A stretch of DNA of 47,145 nucleotides from assembly GCA_012719355.1 (NCBI GenBank), contig JAAYAM010000091.1:1-47145 (forward strand), read 5' to 3'. Positions 26,508 to 35,134 of the stretch are shown here, piece after piece. Source of the DNA: Acidobacteriota bacterium (lineage in GTDB: Bacteria; Acidobacteriota; UBA6911). Made by a program: the position numbers and the translations under genes. The notes under the pieces were generated by a model, which was given only the letters and a program-made list of their open reading frames with translations, was not told the origin of the DNA and made no database searches. Numbering within the stretch: the first letter of the stretch is position 1; the number at the start of each line of letters is the position of its first letter.

Positions 26508-26936
26508 ATGAAGAGTTATATTCCCCGTGAGAAGGAAATAGAGAAGAACTGGCACGTGATCGATGCTGAGGGGCAGATCCTGGGGAGACTGGCATCAAGG
26601 GCTGCGAGGCTGTTGACGGGCAAGGACAAGCCGACCTACACCCCTTTTCTTGATACCGGCGATCATGTCATCATTATTAATGCCGGTAAGGTGAAGCTGA
26701 CCGGCAAGAAGTTGACGGACAAATTTTATCGCCATCATACGGGTTATCCCGGAGGATTGCGAGAAACGGCGGCGGGCGTGCTGTTGGCGAAGGATCCCGG
26801 CAGAGTGATCAAGGCGGCGGTTTTTGGAATGCTTCCGAAAACAAAGCTGGGAAACGCAATGAAGAAGAAGCTCCGTGTGTATTCCGGCCCCCAGCATCCG
26901 CATCAGGCACAGAAGCCGACGCCACTGAGCATTTAG
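26508..26936 (+). CDS. rplM: Ribosomal protein uL13
   Basis: A 142-residue large-subunit protein. Seen are [47 protein letters not shown] and [28 protein letters not shown], all typical. GAGGGAGA precedes the ATG. It forms the usual pair with rpsI, 55 bp downstream. Confidence 0.98.
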   Translation: MKSYIPREKEIEKNWHVIDAEGQILGRLASRAARLLTGKDKPTYTPFLDTGDHVIIINAGKVKLTGKKLTDKFYRHHTGYPGGLRETAAGVLLAKDPGRVIKAAVFGMLPKTKLGNAMKKKLRVYSGPQHPHQAQKPTPLSI

Positions 26937-26991
26937 TCCATTTCTTAACAACCGACGGTCTTTACATTCTGCGTCACAGGTAAGGAGTAGA

Positions 26992-27384
26992 ATGGCGACA
27001 GTAGAGTACTACGGAACGGGAAAACGAAAGAGCTCAACAGCTCGCGTGCGTCTTTTGCCTGGAGCGGGTCAGGTGAACATCAACAAGCGCGACGTGAGCG
27101 ACTATTTCAAGAACGAAACTCAGCGTACGGTGATTCGCTATCCGCTCGCCGTTACGGACAGTATTGGCAAGTTCGACATACGGGCTATCGTGAGCGGAGG
27201 CGGCACGTCAGGACAGGCGGGTGCCATCAGGCTTGGAATAGCCAACGCACTTCTGGAGTTCAACGCGGAACTGCGCCCGAGGTTGAAGAAAGCAGGGTTG
27301 CTCAGCCGCGACTCCCGCATTAAAGAACGAAAGAAATACGGTCAGAAGGGTGCTCGCAAGAGATTCCAGTTCTCGAAGCGATAA
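26992..27384 (+). CDS. rpsI: Ribosomal protein uS9
   Basis: A 130-residue small-subunit protein with the family C-terminus [19 protein letters not shown]; its last Arg reaches the P-site t[18 protein letters not shown] and [19 protein letters not shown] are conserved. AAGGAG lies before the ATG. It is followed at 18 bp by rpsB. Confidence 0.98.
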   Translation: MATVEYYGTGKRKSSTARVRLLPGAGQVNINKRDVSDYFKNETQRTVIRYPLAVTDSIGKFDIRAIVSGGGTSGQAGAIRLGIANALLEFNAELRPRLKKAGLLSRDSRIKERKKYGQKGARKRFQFSKR

Positions 27385-27402
27385 AGCCTGAGGAGGTCCT
27401 AT

Positions 27403-28383
27403 TTGGTTTCGATAACCATGAAGCAACTGCTGGAGGCGGGGGTTCATTTCGGCCACCAGACCAAACGTTGGAATCCGAAGATGAAGGAATACATCTTCGG
27501 TCAGAGAAACGGCATCTATATCATCGATCTGCAGAAGAGCCTGAAGCTCTTCAAAATTGCGATTCAGTTTATGTATGAGCTGGGGGCGCAGGGGAAAAGC
27601 GTGTTGTTCCTCGGCACCAAACGCCAGGCCCAGGAAGCGATCCAGGAAGCGGCGCAGCGGACCTCGATGTTCTACGTGAACCAGCGATGGCTGGGAGGGC
27701 TTCTTACCAACTTCGTAACGATCCAGAAGAGCATCAAACGATTCCGCGAACTGGAAGAGATGAAGGCGAACGGGCAGTATGACCTGTTCTCAAAGAAAGA
27801 GGTCGCACGCTACGAGCGCGAGCGGAAGAAGCTGGAGAAGAATCTCTCAGGAATCAAGGAAATGGCGGGCCTGCCCGACGCCTTGTTTGTGATCGATACG
27901 AAGCTCGAGGCGATCGCCATAAAAGAAGCCGCCAAGCTGGGAATTCCGGTCATCGGCGTGGCTGACACCAACTGTGATCCCGACGAAATCGACTACATCA
28001 TTCCTGGAAATGATGACGCATTGCGCGCCATCCGGCTGGTGACTGAAACGATGGCACAGGCGTACCTCGAAGGGAAAGAGGTGTTCGAGGCACAGCGGAA
28101 AGAACGTGCCGAGCAGATGGAGAAACAGCGGCAGGCGCAGCAGGCAGCCGCTGAGGCCGCCCGCAGAGAAGAGAGAGAGACCGCGGAAGCGGGAACGACT
28201 GAAGCAGCGCAGCCCGCCAGGACTACGGTCCGAAAGACCCTTCAGCGGAAAGCCAAGGGACCCAGAAAGGGCGAGCAGTCGCAGTCGCAGCCGCAGGCGC
28301 AGAAAGCCGAACCTCCAGCTCCTCAGAGCGCGCCGGAAGAGTCGCAGAACCTGCCTGAGCAGGACGAACAGCCTGGCGGGTAG
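27403..28383 (+). CDS. rpsB: Ribosomal protein uS2 with long charged tail
   Basis: A 326-residue S2. The core, about 1-230, has [38 protein letters not shown] and [27 protein letters not shown]. The start is TTG at 27403: AGGAGG lies 6 nt before it, and the residues MVSIT before MKQLL match the usual S2 N-terminus. E. coli S2 is about 241 residues; this one has about 95 more, a tail rich in Gln, Ala, Glu, Arg and Pro (about 232-326) that is probably disordered. The tail keeps the frame and ends at TAG, so it does not look like an error. It is followed by tsf. Confidence 0.97.
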   Translation: MVSITMKQLLEAGVHFGHQTKRWNPKMKEYIFGQRNGIYIIDLQKSLKLFKIAIQFMYELGAQGKSVLFLGTKRQAQEAIQEAAQRTSMFYVNQRWLGGLLTNFVTIQKSIKRFRELEEMKANGQYDLFSKKEVARYERERKKLEKNLSGIKEMAGLPDALFVIDTKLEAIAIKEAAKLGIPVIGVADTNCDPDEIDYIIPGNDDALRAIRLVTETMAQAYLEGKEVFEAQRKERAEQMEKQRQAQQAAAEAARREERETAEAGTTEAAQPARTTVRKTLQRKAKGPRKGEQSQSQPQAQKAEPPAPQSAPEESQNLPEQDEQPGG

Positions 28384-28435
28384 TCGGGCACTTCGCTGCA
28401 GATTGAGACATTTTCCACCCTACAATTTCTCCGCA

Positions 28436-28474
28436 CCCCGGGAGTTTCCGGGGGACGGGTGCATGTTTACATGC
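28436..28474 (+). promoter_or_regulatory. Two hairpins in the tsf leader
   Basis: In the 153-bp gap between rpsB and tsf, CCCCGG (28436-28441) pairs with CCGGGG (28448-28453), and GCATGT (28461-28466) pairs with ACATGC (28469-28474). The gap then runs to a strong AGGAGG before tsf. They could attenuate or process the transcript; no U-run follows, so they are not simple terminators. Confidence 0.4.
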
Positions 28475-28536
28475 GTGATGGAGGCGAGTAGCCGTCCGTA
28501 AGAGGGGAAAGGAAGTTCAGGAGGCAAAAGTTAATT

Positions 28537-29127
28537 ATGGCCATTAGCGCGGAACTGGTAAAGGAACTCAGAGAGAAAACCGGCGTCGGTTTCATGGAAT
28601 GCAAGAGCGCTCTCCAGGAGGCCAATGGAGACGTTGACGCGGCGGTCACGATCCTGCGCAAACGCGGGCTTGCCTCGGCTGCCAAGAAGTCAGGCCGTGA
28701 AACCAAGGAAGGGCTCATCGGCTCCTATGTCCATAACGGCAAGATCGGGGTTATGGTTGAAGTGAATTGCGAGAGCGATTTCGTCGCACGCAATACCGAC
28801 TTCCAGAATCTCGTCAAAGACATCGCGATGCATATCGCGGCGAGCGATCCCCGTTTCGTGAGCAAGGAAGATGTCACCGAGGACGTTCTGGCTGCGGAAC
28901 GAGAGATTTACAAAGAGCAGGCAAGGGCGACCGGAAAGCCGGAAAACGTTCTCGACAAGATAGTGGATGGACGGATGTCGAAGTACTATTCGGAGACCTG
29001 TCTGCTCGAGCAGCCGTTTGTAAAGGATCCGTCAACCACTGTGCGCGATCATATCGCGGCCCACATCCAGAAGATCGGTGAGAATATCCAGGTCCGGCGT
29101 TTCGTCCGTTATAAGCTCGGTGAATAG
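28537..29127 (+). CDS. tsf: Elongation factor Ts
   Basis: A 196-residue guanine-nucleotide exchange factor for EF-Tu. The UBA-like N-terminus ELVKELREKTGVGFMECKSALQEANGDVDAAVTILRKRG and the core VEVNCESDFVARNTDFQNL are typical, as is KDPSTTVRDHI near the end. It is the short form, as in Thermus, compared with about 283 residues in E. coli. AGGAGG is about 10 nt before the ATG. It sits in the usual rpsB-tsf-pyrH-frr order. Confidence 0.97.
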   Translation: MAISAELVKELREKTGVGFMECKSALQEANGDVDAAVTILRKRGLASAAKKSGRETKEGLIGSYVHNGKIGVMVEVNCESDFVARNTDFQNLVKDIAMHIAASDPRFVSKEDVTEDVLAAEREIYKEQARATGKPENVLDKIVDGRMSKYYSETCLLEQPFVKDPSTTVRDHIAAHIQKIGENIQVRRFVRYKLGE

Positions 29128-29166
29128 CTCCGCGCCCGTACCCAGAAGAGTCCACCAGGGGGTCAT

Positions 29167-29895
29167 ATGGAGAACGATGCAGTAAGGCCGCGCTTCCGGC
29201 GGGTGTTGCTCAAGTTGAGCGGTGAAGCCCTGATGGGCGGACAGGGCTTTGGCGTCGACCCCATTATGGCGTCCAGGATCGCTGAAGAGATCGCCGAACT
29301 CCACTCGGTCGGAGTTCAGGTGGCCGCTACAGTAGGCGGTGGCAACATCGTCCGCGGCATATCGGTTTCGGCTGCGGGGATGGATCGCGTCTCCGGCGAT
29401 TACATGGGCATGCTTGCGACAGTCATTAACGCGCTGGCGCTGCAGAATGCCCTCGAGAAGCGGGGCGTGCATACGCGCGTCCAGTCTGCCATCGAGATGC
29501 GGGAGGTGGCTGAACCCTTTATACGGCGCAGGGCCATCCGGCACCTGGAAAAAGGGCGGGTAGTGATCTTCGCGGCAGGAACCGGGAATCCTTATTTTTC
29601 CACCGATACCGCGGCGGCGCTGCGGGCGATGGAGATAGGGGCTGAGGCCATTCTGAAAGCGACGAAGGTGGACGGTATCTACGATTCGGATCCTCTTTTG
29701 AATCCCGCCGCGACGCTCTTCGAGAGCCTTAGTTACCGCGAGGTGCTGGCAAGAGGCCTTCGCGTGATGGACACGACGGCAGTGACGCTCTGCATGGAGA
29801 ACAATCTCCCTATCGTCGTTTTCAACCTTCTGCGCCGTGGTAACATCAAAGACGTGGTCTTGGGTTCGAAAGTCGGTTCCGTCATTCATTCATAG
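29167..29895 (+). CDS. pyrH: UMP kinase
   Basis: A 242-residue amino-acid-kinase-fold enzyme that phosphorylates UMP to UDP. Seen are [62 protein letters not shown] and [12 protein letters not shown]. It forms hexamers and is regulated by GTP and UTP in relatives. AGGGGGTCAT precedes the ATG. It lies between tsf and frr. Confidence 0.98.
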   Translation: MENDAVRPRFRRVLLKLSGEALMGGQGFGVDPIMASRIAEEIAELHSVGVQVAATVGGGNIVRGISVSAAGMDRVSGDYMGMLATVINALALQNALEKRGVHTRVQSAIEMREVAEPFIRRRAIRHLEKGRVVIFAAGTGNPYFSTDTAAALRAMEIGAEAILKATKVDGIYDSDPLLNPAATLFESLSYREVLARGLRVMDTTAVTLCMENNLPIVVFNLLRRGNIKDVVLGSKVGSVIHS

Positions 29896-29937
29896 AGTCG
29901 TGCTTTCCTGAAGGCTCTTACAGGGAGATAGAATTCG

Positions 29938-30495
29938 ATGATTCGACAGACACTTGATGAAGCTAAGAAAGGGATGGAGAAGTGCGTCGAGGACATGCGC
30001 AAGAATCTGGCGAGCATTCGAACCGGACGGGCTTCTGTCAGTATTCTCGATAACGTTCAGGCCAACTACTACGGGAATCTCACACCGATAAACCAGATGG
30101 CTTCTCTGTCTGCACCCGATCCGACGTTGATCGTGATCCAGCCATGGGACCCGTCCACCATACCTGCCATCGAGAAAGCGATTCTCGCCTCGGATCTGGG
30201 ATTGAATCCGACTAATGACGGGAAGGTGGTACGGCTGCCGATACCTCCACTAACTCAGGAAAGGCGCAAGCAGCTGGCGAAGTCGGTGGCGCACATCGGG
30301 GAACAGCACAAGGTGGCCGTACGACAGGTGCGCCACGAGGCGAACGACCGGCTCAAGGGATATCAGAGGGACAAGAAGATCTCGGAAGACGAAGAAAAAG
30401 ACGCTCTGAAGAAAGTCCAGGATCTGACCGACACTCATATAGAGAAAATCGAGGAACTGCAGAAGAAGAAAGAAGCCGAGATACTCGAAATCTGA
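29938..30495 (+). CDS. frr: Ribosome recycling factor
   Basis: A 185-residue protein that splits the post-termination ribosome with EF-G. Typical stretches are NLASIRTGRASVSILDNVQANYYG, LIVIQPWDPSTIPAIEKAI, LGLNPTNDGKVVRLPIPPLTQERRKQLAK and the C-terminal VQDLTDTHIEKIEEL. It closes the translation block; uppS and cdsA, often next, are absent and a 500-bp gap follows. Confidence 0.98.
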   Translation: MIRQTLDEAKKGMEKCVEDMRKNLASIRTGRASVSILDNVQANYYGNLTPINQMASLSAPDPTLIVIQPWDPSTIPAIEKAILASDLGLNPTNDGKVVRLPIPPLTQERRKQLAKSVAHIGEQHKVAVRQVRHEANDRLKGYQRDKKISEDEEKDALKKVQDLTDTHIEKIEELQKKKEAEILEI

Positions 30496-30994
30496 TTCTG
30501 CCTCGACCTGTATTCCAGGGGGGTCCAGATGCGGCAAGACGGTCTTATCTATGGTTGGAGCTCCTCCGGGATTCAGAACACGAGAGACGAAAACCTGCGC
30601 GACGGACCGCAGTCACCTTCCGTCAGAACATCTGCTATCGAAGATAGATCACCGGGTGCCGGCCTGATCGGCGCCACGGAGTTGCCGGCTCACAAGAGCG
30701 TCTTCCGACAAATCAGGGTTTCGGAGACGTGCCTTTTCGGGGCGGTCCCGGGGGACTGGTGAACGCTGTGGGTGTTCGACCGGCGGGATCCTCCGGGTTG
30801 GAGCATGGCTTTGCTCGGCTATTCCCTCGGTTCCTCGATTCCAGACATCCGACCGTTGTCGTGCTGTCAGTTGTCCCCGCGGTGGTGGAGGCGGTCAAGA
30901 CACCGGGGTTGGCCGCGAATAGGGCTTTCTGGCGCCTTGTAACGGAGGGATCCTTCAAGTAATATGACGCATTCAAAAAAGCGGGGTTATCAGA
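30496..30994. other. Long gap between frr and efp
   Basis: This 499-bp stretch is too long for a normal operon spacer. Short open frames exist on both strands (for example 77 codons at 30529-30762 after a G-rich stretch), but none resembles a known protein and their composition looks random. No tRNA, clear terminator or riboswitch is seen. The end holds the efp promoter at 30937-30965. It may be a decayed gene or a non-coding region. Confidence 0.4.
30937..30965 (+). promoter_or_regulatory. Promoter for efp
   Basis: TTGTAA (30937-30942) and TAATAT (30960-30965), each 4/6 to consensus, are separated by 17 bp and lie 29 bp before the efp ATG. Confidence 0.45.
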
Positions 30995-31558
30995 ATGATT
31001 GCAGCAACGCAGATCAAACGGGGCATGACGATAAAGCTTAATGGCGAGCTGTATCGGGTATTCTCGTTTCAGCATATAACGCCGGGCAACTGGCGCGGCA
31101 TGGTGCAGACGAAGCTGAGATCGGTAAAGTCAGGATCTATCATCGAGCACCGGTTCCGGTCTGAAGACAGGGTTGAACAGGCTTACCTCGAGACGCACGA
31201 GGTCGAATATCTCTACTCGGACGGCACGGACTATTACTTCATGAATACGGAGACGTTCGAGCAGTTCCACCTTTCCTCGGATCTGCTGGAGGATGCTATT
31301 CCGTTCATGACACCGAACATCAAATTGCAGATCGAGTTCCATGAAGGGAAGCCGATTGGCGTGGAGATGCCGGCTGCGGTGGAACTTCGGGTGGTTTCGA
31401 CTGAGCCCGCGCTCAAAGGAGCGACGGTGAGCAATGTCAACAAGCCTGCGACACTCGAGACCGGGCTGGTCATCCAGGTTCCGCCGTTCATAAACGAAGG
31501 GGAACTGATTCGCGTCGACACGAGCGAAGGCAAGTACCTGGAACGTGTGAAAGGATAG
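30995..31558 (+). CDS. efp: Elongation factor P, non-lysine tip
   Basis: A 187-residue EF-P, which rescues ribosomes stalled at polyproline. The three-domain layout is complete, ending ETGLVIQVPPFINEGELIRVDTSEGKYLERV. The tip of domain I, normally PGKG with a modified Lys, reads PGNWRG: Asn32 stands at the Lys34 position of E. coli, followed by Trp33 and Arg34. It therefore cannot be modified by EpmA-type beta-lysylation, and it does not have the Arg of the EarP system at the usual place. Variants with PGN-x-R are, as far as I recall, found in some PVC and Acidobacteria proteins. No epm or earP gene is in the window. Confidence 0.95.
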   Translation: MIAATQIKRGMTIKLNGELYRVFSFQHITPGNWRGMVQTKLRSVKSGSIIEHRFRSEDRVEQAYLETHEVEYLYSDGTDYYFMNTETFEQFHLSSDLLEDAIPFMTPNIKLQIEFHEGKPIGVEMPAAVELRVVSTEPALKGATVSNVNKPATLETGLVIQVPPFINEGELIRVDTSEGKYLERVKG

Positions 31559-31626
31559 CACGTCCGCTCCCGGCACATTCTGTCTGGTAACGTGTAACGC
31601 TCGGCATCTGGAGGTTAATCGAACCG

Positions 31627-33543
31627 ATGAAGGAAATAACTCAAAGCCTCCGTCTGTCTCCCAGCGAAATCCCGAACCGCATCTACGGAGTTGAAAACTG
31701 GGCGGGGGGATACTTCGGCGTCAGTGAACAGGGAAGTCTGACTGTTCATCCCACGCGTAATCCGCTGATGGGAGTCGAGGTTATTTCGCTGGTGCAGACA
31801 CTTCTGCAGCGGCGCGTCGCGCCTCCATTTCTACTGCGCTTCCCTCAGATCCTGGACACTCAGATCAAGGAACTGCACGAAGCATTCCGCAATTCGATTG
31901 CCGAGTACAACTACGGCGCCCGCCACCGCGGCGTCTACCCGATGAAGGTGAACCAGAAGCGGAGCGTGGTGGAGCGCCTCATGGCTGCTGGGCACCGCTA
32001 CGAATATGGGCTGGAAGTGGGGACGAAAGCTGAACTCGCCGCCGCTCTGACCCTGACGATCCATCCGAACGCTTTGCTGATCTGCAACGGCGTCAAAGAC
32101 CGCCGCTACCTCGAATGGGCCATGTTGTCGAAGAAGATCGGGAAGAATCCCGTGCTGGTGATGGAGGAAGTGTCGGACCTGAATAAGATCAGCGAGGTCT
32201 CGACAGCACTCGGGATTCATCCGAACCTCGGCATCAGGGTGAGAGTCTTTTCCCGTGGCGCAGGCAAGTGGGAGGAATCCGGGGGAGAGACGTCGAAGTT
32301 CGGGATCAATACCATCCAGCTGCTCGACTGTCTGAGGCTCGCCGCTGATCAGGGGCTGGCGCGCTATCTGAAGATGCTGCACTTCCACATCGGTTCTCAG
32401 ATTACCGACATCCGGAGGATAAAGAACGCGATCAAAGAGGCCGCCCGCGTATACGCGAAGGTGTACAAGATGGGGTTTCCGACCGAGTATCTGAACGTCG
32501 GGGGCGGACTCGGGGTGGACTACGACGGCAGCCGTACTGCGTCCGATTGCAGCGTGAACTACAGCATGCAGGAGTTCGCCAACGACATCGTCTACACCAT
32601 CAATGAGATCTGTCAGTCGGAAAATGTTCCTCCCCCGACGATTGTGACCGAGAGCGGTCGCGCAGTAGCGGCTCACCACGCGATATTCATTACCAATGTC
32701 ATACGAACTTTGAATCCCGGACTCGGAGGCTCAGAGATAAACCCGTCGAAGGTAGACTCGGAGGTCGTCCGGGAGATGATGGACATTCACAAGGACATCA
32801 ATCCGAAGAATTTCCGCGAATACTACCACGACGCACTGCAGCATCGGGAGGAGTTGCAGTCGCTCTTCAATCTGGGCTATCTCAACCTGCAGAACCGCGC
32901 TCAGGGGGAGTGGCTGTTCTGGCAAATCTGCCGCAAGGCCATCAAGTTTTCCCGTTCGATGAAAGAGAGACCCGAGGAGTTTATCGATCTGGAGAATATT
33001 CTTGCCAGCAAGTACATCTGCAACTTCTCGGTCTTCCAGTCGGCTCCGGACAGCTGGGCGCTGGATCAGCTGTTCCCGATCGTGCCGATAACGCGCCTGA
33101 CCGAGGAACCGACTGAGAGGGCGACGCTGTGTGACATCACCTGCGACTCGGACGGCCAGATCGACAAGTTCGTTGACCTGCGCGATGTCAAGCAGGCGCT
33201 GGAACTGCATGGTGTCAACTCCGAGCCGTACTATCTGGCCATTTTTCTGGTGGGTGCATACCAGGAATCTCTCGGGATGAACCACAATCTGCTCGGTTCG
33301 GCGAATGAAGCGCACTTTCTCGTCGACGATTCGGGGAGACCGCACATTGATAAGGTGATACGCGGCGAATCGCTCGGGCAGGTGCTGGCGAGCGCGGGAT
33401 ATACGTCGCAGGACCTGATGGAGAGTTTCAGGAGAATGGGCCAGAACGCGGAAGCGCAGTTGAAGATTTCGGCCGAGGACCGCGAAGCCTTCTGCGAGTC
33501 CTACAGGTCCGCGCTCGAGAGCTACACCTACCTTGAAGACTGA
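31627..33543 (+). CDS. speA: Biosynthetic arginine decarboxylase
   Basis: A 638-residue PLP enzyme of the alanine-racemase fold that converts arginine to agmatine, the first step of polyamine synthesis by the agmatine route. Seen are the PLP-lysine stretch YPMKVNQKRSVV, LHFHIGSQITDIRRIKNAIKEAARVY, LNVGGGLGVDYDGSRT and TESGRAVAAHHA. E. coli SpeA is about 658 residues, so the length is normal. It starts 68 bp after efp, and its stop abuts the stop of convergent argH with no base between. speB and aguA/aguB are not seen. Confidence 0.96.
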   Translation: MKEITQSLRLSPSEIPNRIYGVENWAGGYFGVSEQGSLTVHPTRNPLMGVEVISLVQTLLQRRVAPPFLLRFPQILDTQIKELHEAFRNSIAEYNYGARHRGVYPMKVNQKRSVVERLMAAGHRYEYGLEVGTKAELAAALTLTIHPNALLICNGVKDRRYLEWAMLSKKIGKNPVLVMEEVSDLNKISEVSTALGIHPNLGIRVRVFSRGAGKWEESGGETSKFGINTIQLLDCLRLAADQGLARYLKMLHFHIGSQITDIRRIKNAIKEAARVYAKVYKMGFPTEYLNVGGGLGVDYDGSRTASDCSVNYSMQEFANDIVYTINEICQSENVPPPTIVTESGRAVAAHHAIFITNVIRTLNPGLGGSEINPSKVDSEVVREMMDIHKDINPKNFREYYHDALQHREELQSLFNLGYLNLQNRAQGEWLFWQICRKAIKFSRSMKERPEEFIDLENILASKYICNFSVFQSAPDSWALDQLFPIVPITRLTEEPTERATLCDITCDSDGQIDKFVDLRDVKQALELHGVNSEPYYLAIFLVGAYQESLGMNHNLLGSANEAHFLVDDSGRPHIDKVIRGESLGQVLASAGYTSQDLMESFRRMGQNAEAQLKISAEDREAFCESYRSALESYTYLED

Positions 33544-34962
33544 TTAATCTGCTCTGCCTCGTGAGTGCCTGGCGACGCCGGTGCGGATCTGTTTGCGCAG
33601 CAGTCGAATCGACCGACGGACTGCGGTCTGCGCGGTCCCTCCCCGTTCGCTGCGCCGCGAGATCGCACGTGACAGGTCAAGAAACTCGTACAGCCCCTCA
33701 TCAAAGAGGGGAGAGAAACTCTGGTATTCGCGCAGCGGCATCTCTTCCAGCGTGATTCCCAACTCAGCGGCACGCACCACGATCTTGCCTACCAGCGTGT
33801 GCGCCTCTCTGAACGGCATCTGTTTTGATACCAGGTAATCGGCCAGTTCCGTCGCATTCAGGTATCCCTTCTTCGCAGCGTCCATCATGCGTTCAGGGTT
33901 GACGCGCATGTTCTCTACGACTTTTCGGATCATCCGGACGCAGTTTTCCACCGTTCGGACTGCATCGAAGAGGGCTTCCTTGTCTTCCTGCAGGTCCTTG
34001 TTATAGGTCATCGGCAACCCTTTCATTACCGTCAGGAGGGCGAACAGATGACCATAGACTCTGCCGGTCTTGCCGCGCACGAGTTCGAGCGCGTCGGGAT
34101 TCTTCTTCTGCGGCATGAGACTGCTGCCGGAGGCAATGCTGTCGTCCAGCTGAAGAAACGAAAACTCCGACGAGTTGTACAGAATAAGGTCTTCCGAAAA
34201 CCGGCTGAGGTGCATCATAAGGACGCTTGCGAAATAGAGGAAATCCAGGACGAAATCGCGGTCAGACACGCCGTCCATGCTGTTTTCTGTCGGGGTGGAA
34301 AAGCCCAAATCGCGTGCCAGTGCGGTCCTGTCGACGGCGTAGACGGTGCCGGAGAGCGCTCCGGATCCCAGCGGCATAATGCCGATGCGGGCGACTGCTT
34401 CTCTCAGTCGCTGCCGGTCACGAAGCAGCATCTCTCCATAGGCAAGCAGATAATGTGAAAAGAGTACCGGCTGTGCTCTTTGCAGATGGGTATATCCCGG
34501 GATTATTACAGAAGGGCATCTTTCCGCGAAATCAGCCAGAGCTTCCAGCAACTGCTCAAGCGCGTCACCGATCAGTTCCGCTTTCCTGCGCAGGTAGAGA
34601 CGCAGGTCGGTAGCCACCTGATCATTCCGGCTTCTACCCGTATGCAGCTTGAGTGCGAGCGCGCCGACTTTCTTTCCCAGGGCCTCTTCAACGTAGGTAT
34701 GGACATCTTCCGCATTGCTGCGTAGGATCTGTTCCGGGTCGCTGCGGTTTTCCTCCAGCACGGTCCGCAGCCCCTTTTCCACCTCCATTCTTTCTTTGCG
34801 CGAAAATACACCCGCTCTTTCGAGAGCCCGGGCATAGGCCATGCTCGCCTCAATGTCGGCATCGAGCAATTCTCTGTCGAATGAGAGGGAATCGTTGAAC
34901 TCTGCGAAAAAAGGATCTTCGTCCGCACCAAAACGTCCGCCCCAAAGCTTTTTTCTGGGCAA
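33544..34962 (-). CDS. argH: Argininosuccinate lyase
   Basis: A 472-residue enzyme of the fumarase/aspartase family that splits argininosuccinate into arginine and fumarate, the last step of arginine synthesis. The signature GSSLMPQKKNPD and the segments LHTGRSRNDQVATDLRLY and PGYTHLQRAQPVLFSHYLLAYGEM are present. It starts with TTG, preceded by a strong GGAGGAGG. The C-terminus has a slightly longer basic tail than usual. The other arg genes are elsewhere. Its 3' end touches speA, which uses arginine. Confidence 0.97.
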   Translation of the reverse strand: MPRKKLWGGRFGADEDPFFAEFNDSLSFDRELLDADIEASMAYARALERAGVFSRKERMEVEKGLRTVLEENRSDPEQILRSNAEDVHTYVEEALGKKVGALALKLHTGRSRNDQVATDLRLYLRRKAELIGDALEQLLEALADFAERCPSVIIPGYTHLQRAQPVLFSHYLLAYGEMLLRDRQRLREAVARIGIMPLGSGALSGTVYAVDRTALARDLGFSTPTENSMDGVSDRDFVLDFLYFASVLMMHLSRFSEDLILYNSSEFSFLQLDDSIASGSSLMPQKKNPDALELVRGKTGRVYGHLFALLTVMKGLPMTYNKDLQEDKEALFDAVRTVENCVRMIRKVVENMRVNPERMMDAAKKGYLNATELADYLVSKQMPFREAHTLVGKIVVRAAELGITLEEMPLREYQSFSPLFDEGLYEFLDLSRAISRRSERGGTAQTAVRRSIRLLRKQIRTGVARHSRGRAD

Positions 34963-35081
34963 GCTTCACCTCCTCCGACCGGATTGAAAGTGTCGATTTT
35001 CTCAGATCGGCGGGAAAGGGACAACCTAATTCAAAAGGGTCTTTTGTCTGCAGATGCGTCGGATACGAAATGAGTTTTGCC

Positions 35082-35115
35082 GGCCGGGCAAGGGCAGAGC
35101 CCGTCCTGCCCGGCC
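35082..35115 (-). terminator. Hairpin after the GAFTNA regulator gene
   Basis: A 9-bp perfect stem GGCCGGGCA (35082-35090) / TGCCCGGCC (35107-35115) holds an inner GGGC-AGA-GCCC hairpin. It lies 20 bp after the regulator's stop on the minus strand. The following sequence lacks a T-run, so termination may need another factor. Confidence 0.5.
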
Positions 35116-35134
35116 ACGGACAGATGCGTAAGCG

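Noticed and set aside
30529-30762. 77-codon frame between frr and efp as a gene
   Set aside because: It has a G-rich site before its ATG but no recognisable sequence and a random-like composition; kept only as a possibility in the gap note.
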